Positions 25,652 to 34,097 of a DNA stretch of 44,592 nucleotides are shown piece by piece (position 1 is the stretch's first letter; the number at the start of each line of letters is the position of its first letter). This DNA comes from Alteraurantiacibacter aquimixticola (GTDB taxonomy: Bacteria; Pseudomonadota; Alphaproteobacteria; Sphingomonadales; Sphingomonadaceae). The notes beneath the pieces were generated by a model. That model had not been told where the DNA came from. It did not search any database and worked only from the letters and a program-made list of their open reading frames with translations. The translations under genes were made by a program, and so were the position numbers. The DNA lies in the NCBI RefSeq assembly GCF_004965515.1, contig NZ_SSHH01000001.1, positions 1,264,444 through 1,309,035 of the forward strand, read 5' to 3'.

Positions 25652-25758
25652 CCGCCACGTCGTAAAGGCTGCAAATCTGGGCCTTACGGCCCTTGCCAGC
25701 CCGCCCGCCAGTCTCTAGGGCGAAATCAAATTCAACCTGTGTTTCGAGAGGGAACCAA

Positions 25759-25995
25759 ATGAGCGATACCGCCGACCGCGTTAAGAAGATCGTTGTCGAG
25801 CATCTCGGCGTGGAAGAGGATAAGGTCACGCCCGATGCCAGCTTTATCGACGATCTGGGTGCAGACAGCCTCGACATCGTCGAGCTGGTGATGGCTTTCG
25901 AAGAGGAATTCGGCGTCGAAATTCCCGACGATGCAGCCGAGAAGATCAACACTGTCGGTGACGCGATCAAGTTCATCGACGATAACGCGGGCTAA
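25759..25995 (+). CDS. acpP: Acyl carrier protein
   Basis: ACP carries growing acyl chains on a 4'-phosphopantetheine arm during fatty-acid synthesis. The 78-residue acidic product has the modification site Ser in '[13 protein letters not shown]' and the usual helices. Residues before the ATG at 25759 do not fit the family, and GAGAGGGAA lies just upstream, so this start is firm. It is followed by fabF, as in most proteobacteria. Confidence 0.98.
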   Translation: MSDTADRVKKIVVEHLGVEEDKVTPDASFIDDLGADSLDIVELVMAFEEEFGVEIPDDAAEKINTVGDAIKFIDDNAG

Positions 25996-26048
25996 GTACC
26001 CGTCACCCCGGTCGCGAAACGGCCCGCCGGACGCGGACGGGGAGGGAA

Positions 26049-26071
26049 GGCTCAGCCATCGCGGCTGGGCC
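26049..26071 (+). terminator. Stem-loop between acpP and fabF
   Basis: A 9-base stem with one G-T pair (ggctcagcc / ggctgggcc, loop atcgc) is followed by 'tttcgtgatttt'. It probably attenuates read-through so that acpP mRNA is made in excess over fabF, which is known for acpP in other bacteria. Confidence 0.6.
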
Positions 26072-26097
26072 TTTCGTGATTTTGGAGAGAGAATGAC

Positions 26098-27357
26098 ATG
26101 CGGCGAGTGGTCGTAACCGGAATTGGCCTTGTCACCCCCTTGGGTGCGGATGTGGAAACCACCTGGGCGAACCTTCTCGCCGGGAAAAGCGGCATCGGCC
26201 CGATCACCAGGTTCGATGCATCGGACCAGAAGTGCCAGATCGCCGGCGAGGTAAAGCCCGCCGACCATGAATGGGGCTTCGATCCGAACAAGCGCGTGGA
26301 CACCAAGGTGCAGCGCCAGGTCGATCCCTTCATCGTCTATGGTATCGATGCAGCCGGACAGGCGCTGGAAGATGCCGGCCTCACCGAAATGGACGACGCG
26401 ACGAAGGAGCGCGCCGGCTGCTCGATCGGTTCGGGTATCGGCGGCCTGCCGGGTATCGAGCTGGAATCGGTGAACCTGCATGAACGTGGCCCCGGCCGCG
26501 TCTCGCCGCACTTCGTCCATGGCCGCCTGATCAACCTCATCTCCGGCCAGGTCTCGATCAAATACGGGCTGATGGGGCCGAACCACGCGGTTGTGACCGC
26601 GTGTTCCACTGGTGCCCATTCGATCGGCGATGCCGCGCGTATGATCCGTGACGACGATGCCGACATCATGCTGGCGGGCGGCGCGGAAGCGACCATCTGC
26701 CCGATCGGCATTGCCGGTTTCGCCCAGGCGCGCGCGCTCAATTGCAGTATGAACGACCGCCCGACCGAGGCGAGCCGCCCCTATGACAAGGACCGCGACG
26801 GCTTCGTAATGGGTGAGGGCGCTGGCGTCGTCGTGCTCGAGGAATATGAGCATGCCAAGGCGCGCGGCGCGAAAATTTATGCCGAAGTGGTCGGCTATGG
26901 TCTGTCGGGCGATGCCTATCACGTCACCGCGCCGCATCCGGAAGGCAAGGGCGCAGAAGCTTCCATGCGCATGGCGCTGAAGAAGGCCGGGCTGGAAGCC
27001 ACGGATATCGATTACGTCAATGCCCACGGCACCTCGACCATGGCCGATACGATCGAGCTCGCTGCGGTGAAGCGCGTGCTGGGTGACGATCTTGGCGGTG
27101 CCTCGATGAGCTCCACCAAGAGCGCCATCGGTCACCTTCTGGGCGGTGCGGGCGCGGTCGAATCGATCTTCTGCATCCTCGCCATCCGCGACCAGATCGT
27201 GCCGCCCACGCTCAACCTGCACACGCCCGATGACGGGACCAATGGCGTCGACCTCGTCCCGCTGACCGCGAAGAAGCGTGAAGTGAAGGCGGCGCTCAAC
27301 AACAGCTTCGGCTTCGGCGGCACCAATGCCTCGCTGGTCGTGAAGAAGGTCGACTGA
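26098..27357 (+). CDS. fabF: Beta-ketoacyl-ACP synthase II
   Basis: FabF condenses malonyl-ACP with acyl-ACP in fatty-acid elongation. The 419-residue product begins 'RRVVVTGIGLVTPLG'. It contains the catalytic cysteine in 'VTACSTGAHSIGDA' and the two histidines in 'NAHGTSTMADT' and 'SAIGHLLGGAGAVE', with the glycine-rich end 'NNSFGFGGTNASLV'. GGAGAGAGA precedes the ATG. It lies downstream of acpP and 14 bases upstream of mltG. Confidence 0.97.
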   Translation: MRRVVVTGIGLVTPLGADVETTWANLLAGKSGIGPITRFDASDQKCQIAGEVKPADHEWGFDPNKRVDTKVQRQVDPFIVYGIDAAGQALEDAGLTEMDDATKERAGCSIGSGIGGLPGIELESVNLHERGPGRVSPHFVHGRLINLISGQVSIKYGLMGPNHAVVTACSTGAHSIGDAARMIRDDDADIMLAGGAEATICPIGIAGFAQARALNCSMNDRPTEASRPYDKDRDGFVMGEGAGVVVLEEYEHAKARGAKIYAEVVGYGLSGDAYHVTAPHPEGKGAEASMRMALKKAGLEATDIDYVNAHGTSTMADTIELAAVKRVLGDDLGGASMSSTKSAIGHLLGGAGAVESIFCILAIRDQIVPPTLNLHTPDDGTNGVDLVPLTAKKREVKAALNNSFGFGGTNASLVVKKVD

Positions 27358-27371
27358 AGGGAAAATCTGCC

Positions 27372-28343
27372 ATGAAGCGCGCCATCCTCGCGCTTGCAGC
27401 CATCGTCGTTGCCGTCGCGCTGGTCGGCGCGGCGTGGCTGGGGCTGGGCTGGTATGGCTCGGGCCCGGTGAAGGAGGATACTGCCTTCATCGTCCCTTCC
27501 GGCTCCACGCTGACTTCGGCGGCGCGCAAGCTGGAGGAGGAGGGGCATATCCATTCCGCCGACGGCTTCCTGCTGCGCGCGAAGTTCTTCGGCAGTTCGG
27601 ACCCGATCAAGGCAGGCGAATTCCTGCTGCCCGCAGGGGCTTCTCCGGCGACCATTCTTGACACGTTCCAGCATGGCGAGGTGATCCGCCGTTTCGTGAC
27701 CATTCCCGAAGGCATGCCCAGCGTGCTGGTGCACGAATCGCTGATGGCCGAACCGCTGCTGACGGGTGAGATTTCCGTGCCGGAGGAAGGCTCTGTCCTC
27801 CCCAACACCTATGATTTCGAGCGGGGCGAGAGCCGCGCTGCAGTGCTCGCGCGGATGCAGGCGGCGATGGACCAGGCGATTGCCGAGCTGTGGCCGACAC
27901 GCGGACCGCGTAGCGTGGTGAATTCGCCGGAAGAGGCGGTAGTTCTCGCCTCGATCGTCGAGAAGGAAACCGGCGTGCCGTCCGAACGCGGCATGGTCGC
28001 CGGCCTCTATTCCAATCGGTTGCGCGAAGGCATCCGCCTGCAGGCCGACCCGACGATCATCTATCCGATCACGCAAGGCCGCCCGCTCGGCCGCCGTATC
28101 CGCCGTTCGGAGATCGACGCGGTGAACGACTACAATACCTATTCGATGGCGGGACTGCCGCGCGGACCGATCACCAATCCGGGGCGCGAAAGCCTCGCCG
28201 CGGTGCTCAATCCGGACGAGACCGACGCGCTGTTCATGGTTGCCGACGGCAGCGGAGGGCACGCCTTTGGCCGCACGCTGGCGGAGCATCAGGCCAATGT
28301 CGAAAAGTGGTATGCTATCCGCCGCGAGCGCGGGGAGATGTGA
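27372..28343 (+). CDS. mltG: Endolytic murein transglycosylase MltG
   Basis: MltG cleaves nascent glycan strands at the inner membrane and limits their length. The 323-residue product has one N-terminal membrane helix (about 4-26), a LysM-like subdomain ('VPSGSTLTSAARKLEEEGHI') and the YceG catalytic domain. The catalytic glutamate lies in 'LASIVEKETGVPSER'. The conserved 'LQADPTIIY' and 'YNTYSMAGLPRGPITNPG' blocks are present. It follows fabF closely, a common gene order. Its stop overlaps the GTG of the next gene. Confidence 0.95.
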   Translation: MKRAILALAAIVVAVALVGAAWLGLGWYGSGPVKEDTAFIVPSGSTLTSAARKLEEEGHIHSADGFLLRAKFFGSSDPIKAGEFLLPAGASPATILDTFQHGEVIRRFVTIPEGMPSVLVHESLMAEPLLTGEISVPEEGSVLPNTYDFERGESRAAVLARMQAAMDQAIAELWPTRGPRSVVNSPEEAVVLASIVEKETGVPSERGMVAGLYSNRLREGIRLQADPTIIYPITQGRPLGRRIRRSEIDAVNDYNTYSMAGLPRGPITNPGRESLAAVLNPDETDALFMVADGSGGHAFGRTLAEHQANVEKWYAIRRERGEM

Positions 28344-28855
28344 GCATCGGTAACGATCCGCTGATCGTGACCGCGGAACTGCCGCAGGACCTCTATAGCT
28401 GGGCGAACCAGCTCAGGACCGAGCATTTCCCGCCCGAGCGCAATGTCCTCAAAGCCCATGTCACCCTGTTCCACGCCCTGCCGCCCAGCGCGGAGGGCGA
28501 GGTACGCGATTGCCTGGCGCGATTGGCGGCGGAAAACCCGCCCGTGCCTGCGCGGCTCGAAGGGGTCATGAAGCTGGGGAAGGGCACGGGCCTCCAGATT
28601 TCCAGCCCGGGAATGATCGCTTTGTGGGAGGAGATGGCCGATCGCTTCCATGGCATGCTTACCCCGCAGGACGAACATCGCCCGCGCCTGCATATCACCG
28701 TGCAGAACAAGGTCTCTATCGAGGAGGCGAAGGCGTTGCAGGCGGACCTCTCCCTGCGTGTCGAACCGCGCGATTTTGCCTTTCGCGGGCTGGAGCTGCA
28801 TGCTTACAAGGGTGGGCCGTGGGAATTCCTCCAGCGCTGGAGGTTTCGCGGCTGA
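28340..28855 (+). CDS. 2H phosphoesterase (2'-5' RNA ligase-like) protein
   Basis: The 171-residue product has two HxT motifs, 'LKAHVTLFHAL' and 'RLHITVQNK', about 115 residues apart, the signature of the 2H phosphoesterase superfamily. Members act on 2',3'-cyclic phosphates or make 2'-5' RNA links; the physiological substrate is not known. The start codon is GTG at 28340, overlapping the mltG stop as GTGA, so it is co-translated with mltG. The 28307 reading adds an unlikely N-terminus. Confidence 0.85.
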   Translation: MSIGNDPLIVTAELPQDLYSWANQLRTEHFPPERNVLKAHVTLFHALPPSAEGEVRDCLARLAAENPPVPARLEGVMKLGKGTGLQISSPGMIALWEEMADRFHGMLTPQDEHRPRLHITVQNKVSIEEAKALQADLSLRVEPRDFAFRGLELHAYKGGPWEFLQRWRFRG

Positions 28856-28882
28856 CTTGGTCCCACGGGATAGGTGGAGGGC

Positions 28883-29557
28883 ATGATGCAGGCATTCTTC
28901 GGTCCCGACGCCATGCTGCTGCAAGTCGCAGCGGTTCTGCTCATCATCGCCATGATCGTGCCGGGAGAGCGCAGCGTGAGGCTCTTCGCCCTGCTGAGCG
29001 GGATTGCCGCGCTGGGACACTTCGTGTTCTTCGCCGCCGATTCGTCCGGACTTGGCTGGGTGATCGTCTTCCTCATTGCCAATGGCCTGCGTTACGGCGC
29101 GATGCTTTATCGCTCCCGCCGCGGGCTGATGGACGCGCATGAGCGCGAGCTGATCGAGAATGTCCTGAAGGTTGAGGAACCCGCGCAGCAGCGCCGCCTG
29201 CTCGACCTGCTTAAATGGCGCGACGTGGTGATGGGCGATGTGTTGATGGAGCAGGGGCAGAAGCAGCCACCGCTAATCTACATCGCCAGCGGAGCCGCCG
29301 CGATCACGCATGACGGGCGCCAGGTGGGCGTATGCGGCGCCGGTGACTTCCTGGGCGAGATGGGATTGCTCACGGGGCAGGGGGCTTCGGCCACCGTCAC
29401 CGTGACCAATAGCATGCGCATCGCCAGCTTCGATCGCGACACCCTGATGCGGCTTTCCACCGCCATGCCGGAGCTCTCGCGCGCCTTCGATCACGCACTC
29501 AATCGCGGCCTTGCGGCCAAAGTGCTGCGGATGAACCGCGCGGCATCTTCAAGCTGA
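28883..29557 (+). CDS. Membrane protein with cyclic-nucleotide-binding-like domain
   Basis: The gene encodes 224 residues. About three membrane helices come first (about 12-28, 34-51, 56-72), then a cNMP-binding beta roll (about 95-190), an arrangement like Popeye-domain proteins. The phosphate-binding cassette reads 'GDFLGEMGLLTGQGASATVTV'. The glycine-glutamate pair is present, but the arginine that contacts the cyclic phosphate in CRP is replaced by a small residue. Nucleotide binding is therefore doubtful. There is no DNA-binding domain. Adjacent ATGs at 28883 and 28886 follow GGAGG. It lies upstream of the tRNA gene; its partner is unknown. Confidence 0.8.
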   Translation: MMQAFFGPDAMLLQVAAVLLIIAMIVPGERSVRLFALLSGIAALGHFVFFAADSSGLGWVIVFLIANGLRYGAMLYRSRRGLMDAHERELIENVLKVEEPAQQRRLLDLLKWRDVVMGDVLMEQGQKQPPLIYIASGAAAITHDGRQVGVCGAGDFLGEMGLLTGQGASATVTVTNSMRIASFDRDTLMRLSTAMPELSRAFDHALNRGLAAKVLRMNRAASSS

Positions 29558-29569
29558 TCGATTTCGCGG

Positions 29570-29598
29570 TTGACCACTGCGGATGCCCGCCCTAAATG
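29570..29598 (+). promoter_or_regulatory. Promoter for tRNA-Met
   Basis: TTGACC (29570-29575) and TAAATG (29593-29598) are separated by 17 bases. The mature tRNA starts 43 bases further on, which suits a sigma70-type promoter with a short leader. Confidence 0.55.
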
Positions 29599-29641
29599 GC
29601 GCGCCTTGCCGGAGGCCATGGCGCCCCCGTGCACGCCGGAT

Positions 29642-29718
29642 GGCGGAGTAGCTCAGGTGGTTAGAGCAGCGGAATCATAATCCGCGTGTCGGGGGTTCGA
29701 GTCCCTCCTCCGCTACCA
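29642..29718 (+). tRNA. tRNA-Met (CAU anticodon), elongator type
   Basis: The 77-base gene folds as a tRNA: acceptor ggcggag/ctccgct (first pair G-U), D stem gctc/gagc, anticodon stem gcgga/tccgc with loop atCATaa, T stem ggggg/ccctc with loop ttcgagt, and encoded CCA. The anticodon is CAU. The lack of initiator features and the resemblance to other alphaproteobacterial tRNA-Met genes point to the elongator; an Ile2 (lysidine) tRNA is the alternative. Confidence 0.93.
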
Positions 29719-29788
29719 TTTTCCCAACAAGTTACCGCGTATTTTGCGCGATTGCGTCACGGCTATCGGGCTGTTACGCAAAGCGTCA

Positions 29789-30487
29789 ATGGGATCATGT
29801 GACACATGCGTTGTTCGCAACAGGGCGATTTGTGCGGCCCTGGATGGCGACGAGATCGAGGTGCTTAGCACTATCGGGCGGCGAAAGACGCTGTCTGCGG
29901 GCGATCCGCTGATCTGGGAAGGCGATGATTCGCTCCTGGTCGCCAATGTGATCGAAGGCATTCTCAAACTCACCAATTCGACCGAGGACGGCCGCGAGCA
30001 GATCGTTGGCGTTGTCTATCCTTCGGACTTCATCGGCCGGCCGTTCGGCGCCACCAGCGGCCATTCGGTGACGGCGCTGACCGATGCGCGCGTCTGCGTT
30101 TTCGCGCGGTCGGACTTCGATCGCTTTGCGGGCGAACATCCGGCGCTGGAGCACAAGCTTTTGAAGCGCACGCTGGACGAGCTGGACCGCACGCGCAGCT
30201 GGATGCTGCTGCTGGCGCGCAAAAGCGCGGAGGAGAAGGTTGCGACCTTCCTGCTCGACATGTCGGAGCGGCTTATCGATGCCAATTGTGAAACGCCGAG
30301 TGATGGCACGCTGGAGGAGTTTGACCTGCCTTTCTCGCGCCAGCAGATCGGCGATATCCTGGGCGTGACGATCGAGACGGTGAGCCGGCAGATGACGCGG
30401 CTGAAGCGAGAGGGCATCCTTGACCTGCCCACGCGGCGAACGGTGAAGATCCTCGACCGGCCTGCGCTCGAATATATGGCGGGCTAG
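29789..30487 (+). CDS. fnrL: FNR/FnrL-type oxygen-sensing transcription regulator
   Basis: This is a Crp/Fnr-family regulator of 232 residues. The N-terminus carries cysteines at residues 4, 7 and 15 (MGSCDTCVVRNRAICAAL), and a fourth lies at residue 103 in 'DARVCVFARSD'. That is the ligand set for an oxygen-labile [4Fe-4S] cluster, with the spacing of rhizobial and Rhodobacter FnrN/FnrL. The C-terminal helix-turn-helix 'FSRQQIGDILGVTIETVSRQ' contains the E-x2-S-R recognition pattern that reads TTGA half-sites. I start it at the ATG at 29789; a longer reading from TTG at 29744 is unlikely. It lies about 1 kb from the cbb3 operon, whose promoter has matching sites, so it is probably the activator. 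Confidence 0.9.
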   Translation: MGSCDTCVVRNRAICAALDGDEIEVLSTIGRRKTLSAGDPLIWEGDDSLLVANVIEGILKLTNSTEDGREQIVGVVYPSDFIGRPFGATSGHSVTALTDARVCVFARSDFDRFAGEHPALEHKLLKRTLDELDRTRSWMLLLARKSAEEKVATFLLDMSERLIDANCETPSDGTLEEFDLPFSRQQIGDILGVTIETVSRQMTRLKREGILDLPTRRTVKILDRPALEYMAG

Positions 30488-30541
30488 GTTCGGCTAGAGG
30501 TCAACTAGGCTCCGGTTTGGGGGCTCCTAGGCTCACATGAA

Positions 30542-30569
30542 AAAGGGCGGCCCCGCAGGACCGCCCTTT
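30542..30569. terminator. Bidirectional terminator between fnrL and ompW
   Basis: The 9-base stem aaagggcgg/ccgcccttt (30542-30550, 30561-30569) has a 10-base loop. It carries an A run on the left and 'tgtctttt' on the right, so it can end both convergent transcripts. Confidence 0.85.
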
Positions 30570-30593
30570 GTCTTTTCAAATCGGTGTGACCGA

Positions 30594-31280
30594 TCAGAAG
30601 CGAAGGCCGACGCCCGCGCTCAGGACCCACGGATCGACATTGTGATCGGTGGAAAGCAGCAGCGCGCCCGTGCTGTCGTACCATTCGGCAGTGGTGCCGA
30701 CCCAGTACTTCTTGGCGTCGAGGCTGACGAGCATCGAATCGCCGACCGGCACGTCGATACCGGCCTGCAGGGCAACGCCGAGTTCGTCGCTCATGTCGAG
30801 GTCTGTCGCACCAAGCGCGGCGAGACCGGCACCGGGTTCTTCGCTGAACCACATGTAGTAGGTCGGGCCAGCGCCGATATAGGGCGACACGCCACCGGGG
30901 TTGAAGTGGTACTTCAGCGTGAAGGTGGCGGGAATCACCCGGGCATCCGACACGGCTTCGGCACCGGCCAGCGGACCGGTGGAAACGTCCACATCGTGCT
31001 GGGTGACGCAGCAGATCGTCTCCAGCGAGATGTTGGGCGAGAAGAAATATTCGATGGCGACGGTCGGCACGACATTGTTGTTCGCCTCCGTCTGCGTGCC
31101 TGCGGGTACACCGAGGTTGTCGGCATTGATCGTGTCGATCTCACCGTCGGGGAGGACGGCGGTTGCCATGATCTTGACCTGGATGCGGGTGTCGCTGTCT
31201 TGCGCCATTGCGGGCGTTGCGACCCCTGCGGCGAGAGCCAGCGCGACCGCACTGGAAATCGGGGTGATGAGCTTTCGCAT
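30594..31280 (-). CDS. ompW: OmpW-family outer-membrane protein
   Basis: OmpW proteins are small eight-stranded outer-membrane barrels with a hydrophobic channel. The 228-residue product has a signal peptide ending 'TPAMAQ' and the family patterns 'RIQVKIMATAVLPDG', 'AIEYFFSPNISLETICC', 'TLKYHF' and 'VSPYIGAGPTYYMWF', with a terminal phenylalanine 'GVGLRF'. The ATG at 31280 follows GGAGAA; a longer reading would add 15 residues. It is divergent from ccoN, and the FNR-like box at 31374 lies 94 bases upstream. FNR control of ompW is known in E. coli, so shared control is plausible but unproven. Confidence 0.92.
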   Translation of the reverse strand: MRKLITPISSAVALALAAGVATPAMAQDSDTRIQVKIMATAVLPDGEIDTINADNLGVPAGTQTEANNNVVPTVAIEYFFSPNISLETICCVTQHDVDVSTGPLAGAEAVSDARVIPATFTLKYHFNPGGVSPYIGAGPTYYMWFSEEPGAGLAALGATDLDMSDELGVALQAGIDVPVGDSMLVSLDAKKYWVGTTAEWYDSTGALLLSTDHNVDPWVLSAGVGLRF

Positions 31281-31373
31281 TTTTTGTTCTCCGTTAGGCC
31301 GCCATGACTGCCCCCTGCGAGTCATGCTTTACGCGGCGGTAAGGGCAGCTACTCACGTCTGGTTGAGAAAGAA

Positions 31374-31387
31374 TTGACCGGCCTCAA
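31374..31387. promoter_or_regulatory. FNR-box-like site 1 in the ompW-ccoN intergenic region
   Basis: TTGACCGGCCTCAA matches the FNR consensus TTGAT-N4-ATCAA at 8 of 10 positions. It lies between divergent ompW and ccoN, so it could serve either gene. Confidence 0.75.
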
Positions 31388-31428
31388 AAAAGCACGACCA
31401 AATCGTTCGCATCGCTGAAATTTTCAAT

Positions 31429-31442
31429 TTGATGAGGGTCAA
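31429..31442. promoter_or_regulatory. FNR-box-like site 2 upstream of ccoN
   Basis: TTGATGAGGGTCAA matches the FNR consensus at 9 of 10 positions. It is centred 63 bases before the ccoN ATG at 31499. A class II site here would put transcription near 31477, leaving a short leader. Confidence 0.75.
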
Positions 31443-31498
31443 TGAGTGAGCCCCTTGCCGGGGCCATTGGCGGACCATTCTCGCAGGGGAAATGGTCA

Positions 31499-33151
31499 AT
31501 GGAAGCTCTAACAACTCGCGCCGGCATGTGGTTCGCCATGCTGGTTCTCGCACTCATGGCGGCAGCGCTGGCGCATGACGCCGCCTTTGCCGCGCAGATG
31601 GTGATCGTCGCCATCGCCATCGGCGTCGCCCTGTGGTGGACGCTGATGGGCTCGCAAGTGGACAGGTTCGGCAACTGGCTGCGACCTGCCCATGACGAGG
31701 GCAAATATGATGACGATCCCATCCGCTGGGGCGTAATCGCCACAATGTTCTGGGGCATTGCCGGCTTTGCTGCCGGGCTGTTTATCGCGTTGCAGCTGGC
31801 CTTTCCGGTACTGAATTTCGAGCCTTACCTCAATTTCGGCCGCGTTCGCCCGCTGCATACCAGTGCGGTGATCTTCGCCTTTGGCGGCAATGCGCTGATC
31901 GCGACGAGCTTCTACGTGGTGCAGCGTACCTGCCGCGCGCGCCTCGCCTTTCCCGGCCTCGCGCGCTTCGTCTTCTGGGGGTACCAGCTGTTCATCGTGC
32001 TGGCGGCGACGGGCTATCTGCTCGGCGTCACCCAGTCGAAGGAATATGCAGAGCCCGAATGGTATGTCGACTGGTGGCTGACCGCCGTCTGGGTCGCCTA
32101 CCTGGTGGTCTTCGTCGCCACGATCATCAAGCGCAAGGAGCCGCATATCTATGTGGCGAACTGGTTCTACCTCGCCTTCATCCTGACCGTGGCGATGCTG
32201 CACATCGTCAACAACCTCGACATGCCGGTGAGCCTGCTGGGCAGCCGGTCCTACCCGGTCTTCGGCGGAGTTCAGGGTGCGCTGGTGCAATGGTGGTACG
32301 GCCACAATGCGGTGGGCTTCTTCCTCACCGCCGGCTTCCTCGCCATGATGTACTACTTCGTGCCCAAGCAGGCCGAGCGGCCGATCTACAGCTATCGCCT
32401 GTCGATCGTGCACTTCTGGTCGCTGATCTTCCTCTATATCTGGGCGGGTCCGCACCACCTCCATTACACCGCGCTGCCCGACTGGGCGCAGACGCTGGGC
32501 ATGGTCTTCTCGATCATGCTGTGGATGCCCAGCTGGGGGGGCATGATCAACGGCCTGCTGACGCTGAACGGCGCGTGGGACAAGATCCGCACCGATCCGA
32601 TCATCCGCATGATGGTCTGGGCGCTCGCTTTCTACGGCATGAGCACGTTCGAAGGCCCGCTGCTGTCGATCAAGGCGGTGAACGGCATGTCGCACTATAC
32701 GGACTGGACCATCGGCCACGTGCATTCGGGTGCGCTGGGCTGGAACGGCATGATCACCTTCGCCGCGGTCTATTTCCTGGTGCCGCGCCTGTGGGGTCGT
32801 GAGCGTCTCTACTCCCTGCGCATGGTGAACTGGCACTTCTGGTGCGCCACGCTGGGCATCGTCTTCTATGCCGCCAGCATGTGGGTCGCAGGTATCCTGC
32901 AGGGCTTCATGTGGCGTGAATACGGGGCCGACGGTTATCTGGTGAACAGCTTTGCCGAAACGGTCAGCGCCATGTGGCCGATGTATGTGGCTCGCGCCTT
33001 TGGCGGCCTGCTCTACATCGCCGGTGCCGTGATCATGGTCTACAACATCTGGCAGACCATCGCGGGCAAGCTCCGCGAGGAAAAGCCCCTCACCACCGCA
33101 TCCTACAATGCTGAAGCCGACCGTCCGCTGGTCGCCCAACCCGCCGAGTAA
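31499..33151 (+). CDS. ccoN: cbb3-type cytochrome oxidase subunit I
   Basis: CcoN is the catalytic haem-copper subunit of the high-affinity cbb3 oxidase, which reduces oxygen at low concentrations. The 550-residue product has many membrane helices. Metal ligands are recognisable: haem b histidine in '[10 protein letters not shown]', the CuB histidine in '[10 protein letters not shown]', the pair in 'GPHHLHYT' and haem histidines in '[10 protein letters not shown]'. I start at 31499 (MEALTTRAG), which matches Erythrobacteraceae homologues as I recall them. An in-frame ATG at 31442 would add 19 residues but overlaps the FNR box at 31429-31442. It begins the ccoNOQPGHIS operon. Confidence 0.95.
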   Translation: MEALTTRAGMWFAMLVLALMAAALAHDAAFAAQMVIVAIAIGVALWWTLMGSQVDRFGNWLRPAHDEGKYDDDPIRWGVIATMFWGIAGFAAGLFIALQLAFPVLNFEPYLNFGRVRPLHTSAVIFAFGGNALIATSFYVVQRTCRARLAFPGLARFVFWGYQLFIVLAATGYLLGVTQSKEYAEPEWYVDWWLTAVWVAYLVVFVATIIKRKEPHIYVANWFYLAFILTVAMLHIVNNLDMPVSLLGSRSYPVFGGVQGALVQWWYGHNAVGFFLTAGFLAMMYYFVPKQAERPIYSYRLSIVHFWSLIFLYIWAGPHHLHYTALPDWAQTLGMVFSIMLWMPSWGGMINGLLTLNGAWDKIRTDPIIRMMVWALAFYGMSTFEGPLLSIKAVNGMSHYTDWTIGHVHSGALGWNGMITFAAVYFLVPRLWGRERLYSLRMVNWHFWCATLGIVFYAASMWVAGILQGFMWREYGADGYLVNSFAETVSAMWPMYVARAFGGLLYIAGAVIMVYNIWQTIAGKLREEKPLTTASYNAEADRPLVAQPAE

Positions 33152-33162
33152 GGGGACTAACG

Positions 33163-33927
33163 ATGAGCGACAACGCAACGAAAGAAGCCCTGAGCGGCCA
33201 CAAGAAGCTGGAGCGAAACGTCACCCTGCTGGGCGCAGCCGCGCTGGTAACGGTGGCGATCGGCGGCATCGTGGAAATTGCCCCGCTGTTCTGGATCGAC
33301 AATACGATCGAACAGGTGGAGGGCATGCGTCCCTACACCCCGCTGGAGCAGGCCGGGCGCGACATCTATGTGCGCGAGGGTTGCTATACCTGCCACAGCC
33401 AGATGATCCGCCCGTTCAAGGACGAGGTGGAACGCTATGGCCATTACAGCCTGGCGGCGGAGAGCATGTACGACCATCCCTTCCAGTGGGGCTCCAAGCG
33501 TACCGGGCCGGACCTGGCGCGTGTGGGCGGGCGTTATTCTGACGAATGGCACGTCCAGCACCTGGCAAACCCGCAGAGCGTGGTGCCCGAAAGCGTGATG
33601 CCGCAATATGGCTTCCTCTCGGACGAGCCGCTGGAGTTCGAATATATCGCCGACAACCTCGTGGCGCTCAGCCGCGTAGGCGTTCCCTATACCGAGGCGG
33701 ATATCGAGCAGGCGCGGCAGGACGTGATCGGCCAGGCCGATCCCGATGTCGCGCCGGGCGATCTCGCCGAACGCTATCCGGGCGCGCAGTCGCGTGACTA
33801 TGACGGCGATCCCGACCGCATCACCGAAATGGACGCGCTGGTCGCCTATCTCCAGGTGCTGGGCACGATGGTGGATGTGAATGCCGCCGCCGCGCAGGAA
33901 GTTCTGGCCGGGGAGAGCGGACGATGA
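33163..33927 (+). CDS. ccoO: cbb3-type cytochrome oxidase subunit II (mono-haem cytochrome c)
   Basis: CcoO carries electrons to the catalytic subunit. The 254-residue protein has one N-terminal membrane anchor (about 23-46) and a single c-type haem site CYTCH in '[14 protein letters not shown]'. The axial methionine is probably that in '[13 protein letters not shown]'. GGGGAC lies before its ATG, 11 bases after ccoN. Its stop overlaps the ccoQ ATG (ATGA). Confidence 0.97.
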   Translation: MSDNATKEALSGHKKLERNVTLLGAAALVTVAIGGIVEIAPLFWIDNTIEQVEGMRPYTPLEQAGRDIYVREGCYTCHSQMIRPFKDEVERYGHYSLAAESMYDHPFQWGSKRTGPDLARVGGRYSDEWHVQHLANPQSVVPESVMPQYGFLSDEPLEFEYIADNLVALSRVGVPYTEADIEQARQDVIGQADPDVAPGDLAERYPGAQSRDYDGDPDRITEMDALVAYLQVLGTMVDVNAAAAQEVLAGESGR

Positions 33928-34097
33928 GCTGGCATTCAACCTACGAATTCCTCCGCCATTTCGCGGATAGCTGGGGCCTGTTGGCGATGACACTGGTCTG
34001 GATCGGCCTTGCCGCATGGCCCTTCCGCCCCGGAGCGCGCGAGCACAACACGCGCGCAGCCACCATGATTTTCGAGGACCAGAACGATGGCGAATGA
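33924..34097 (+). CDS. ccoQ: cbb3-type cytochrome oxidase subunit CcoQ
   Basis: This is a 57-residue, single-pass subunit ([20 protein letters not shown]...), with a helix at about 16-33 and the typical tail '[10 protein letters not shown]'. CcoQ stabilises the oxidase complex. It overlaps ccoO by ATGA and ccoP by 11 bases (34087-34097). Its size and position between ccoO and ccoP are the main evidence. Confidence 0.9.
   Translation: MSWHSTYEFLRHFADSWGLLAMTLVWIGLAAWPFRPGAREHNTRAATMIFEDQNDGE

Noticed and set aside
25732..27222. 496-codon open frame on the minus strand opposite acpP-fabF
   Set aside because: It lies wholly antisense to acpP and fabF, whose products are unmistakable. Long antisense frames are expected from GC-rich codon use, and its protein has no family motif.
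29744..29788. N-terminal extension of the FNR protein from TTG at 29744
   Set aside because: It would begin only 25 bases after the tRNA end, lacks a ribosome site, and the ATG at 29789 gives the expected FnrL-type start.
31442..33151. Longer ccoN starting at ATG 31442
   Set aside because: That ATG and its Shine-Dalgarno fall inside an FNR box, and the 19 extra residues do not look like the start of CcoN.
31508..33178. 556-codon minus-strand frame opposite ccoN
   Set aside because: It is a shadow of ccoN; the translation is rich in His, Asp and Arg and unlike any protein family I know.
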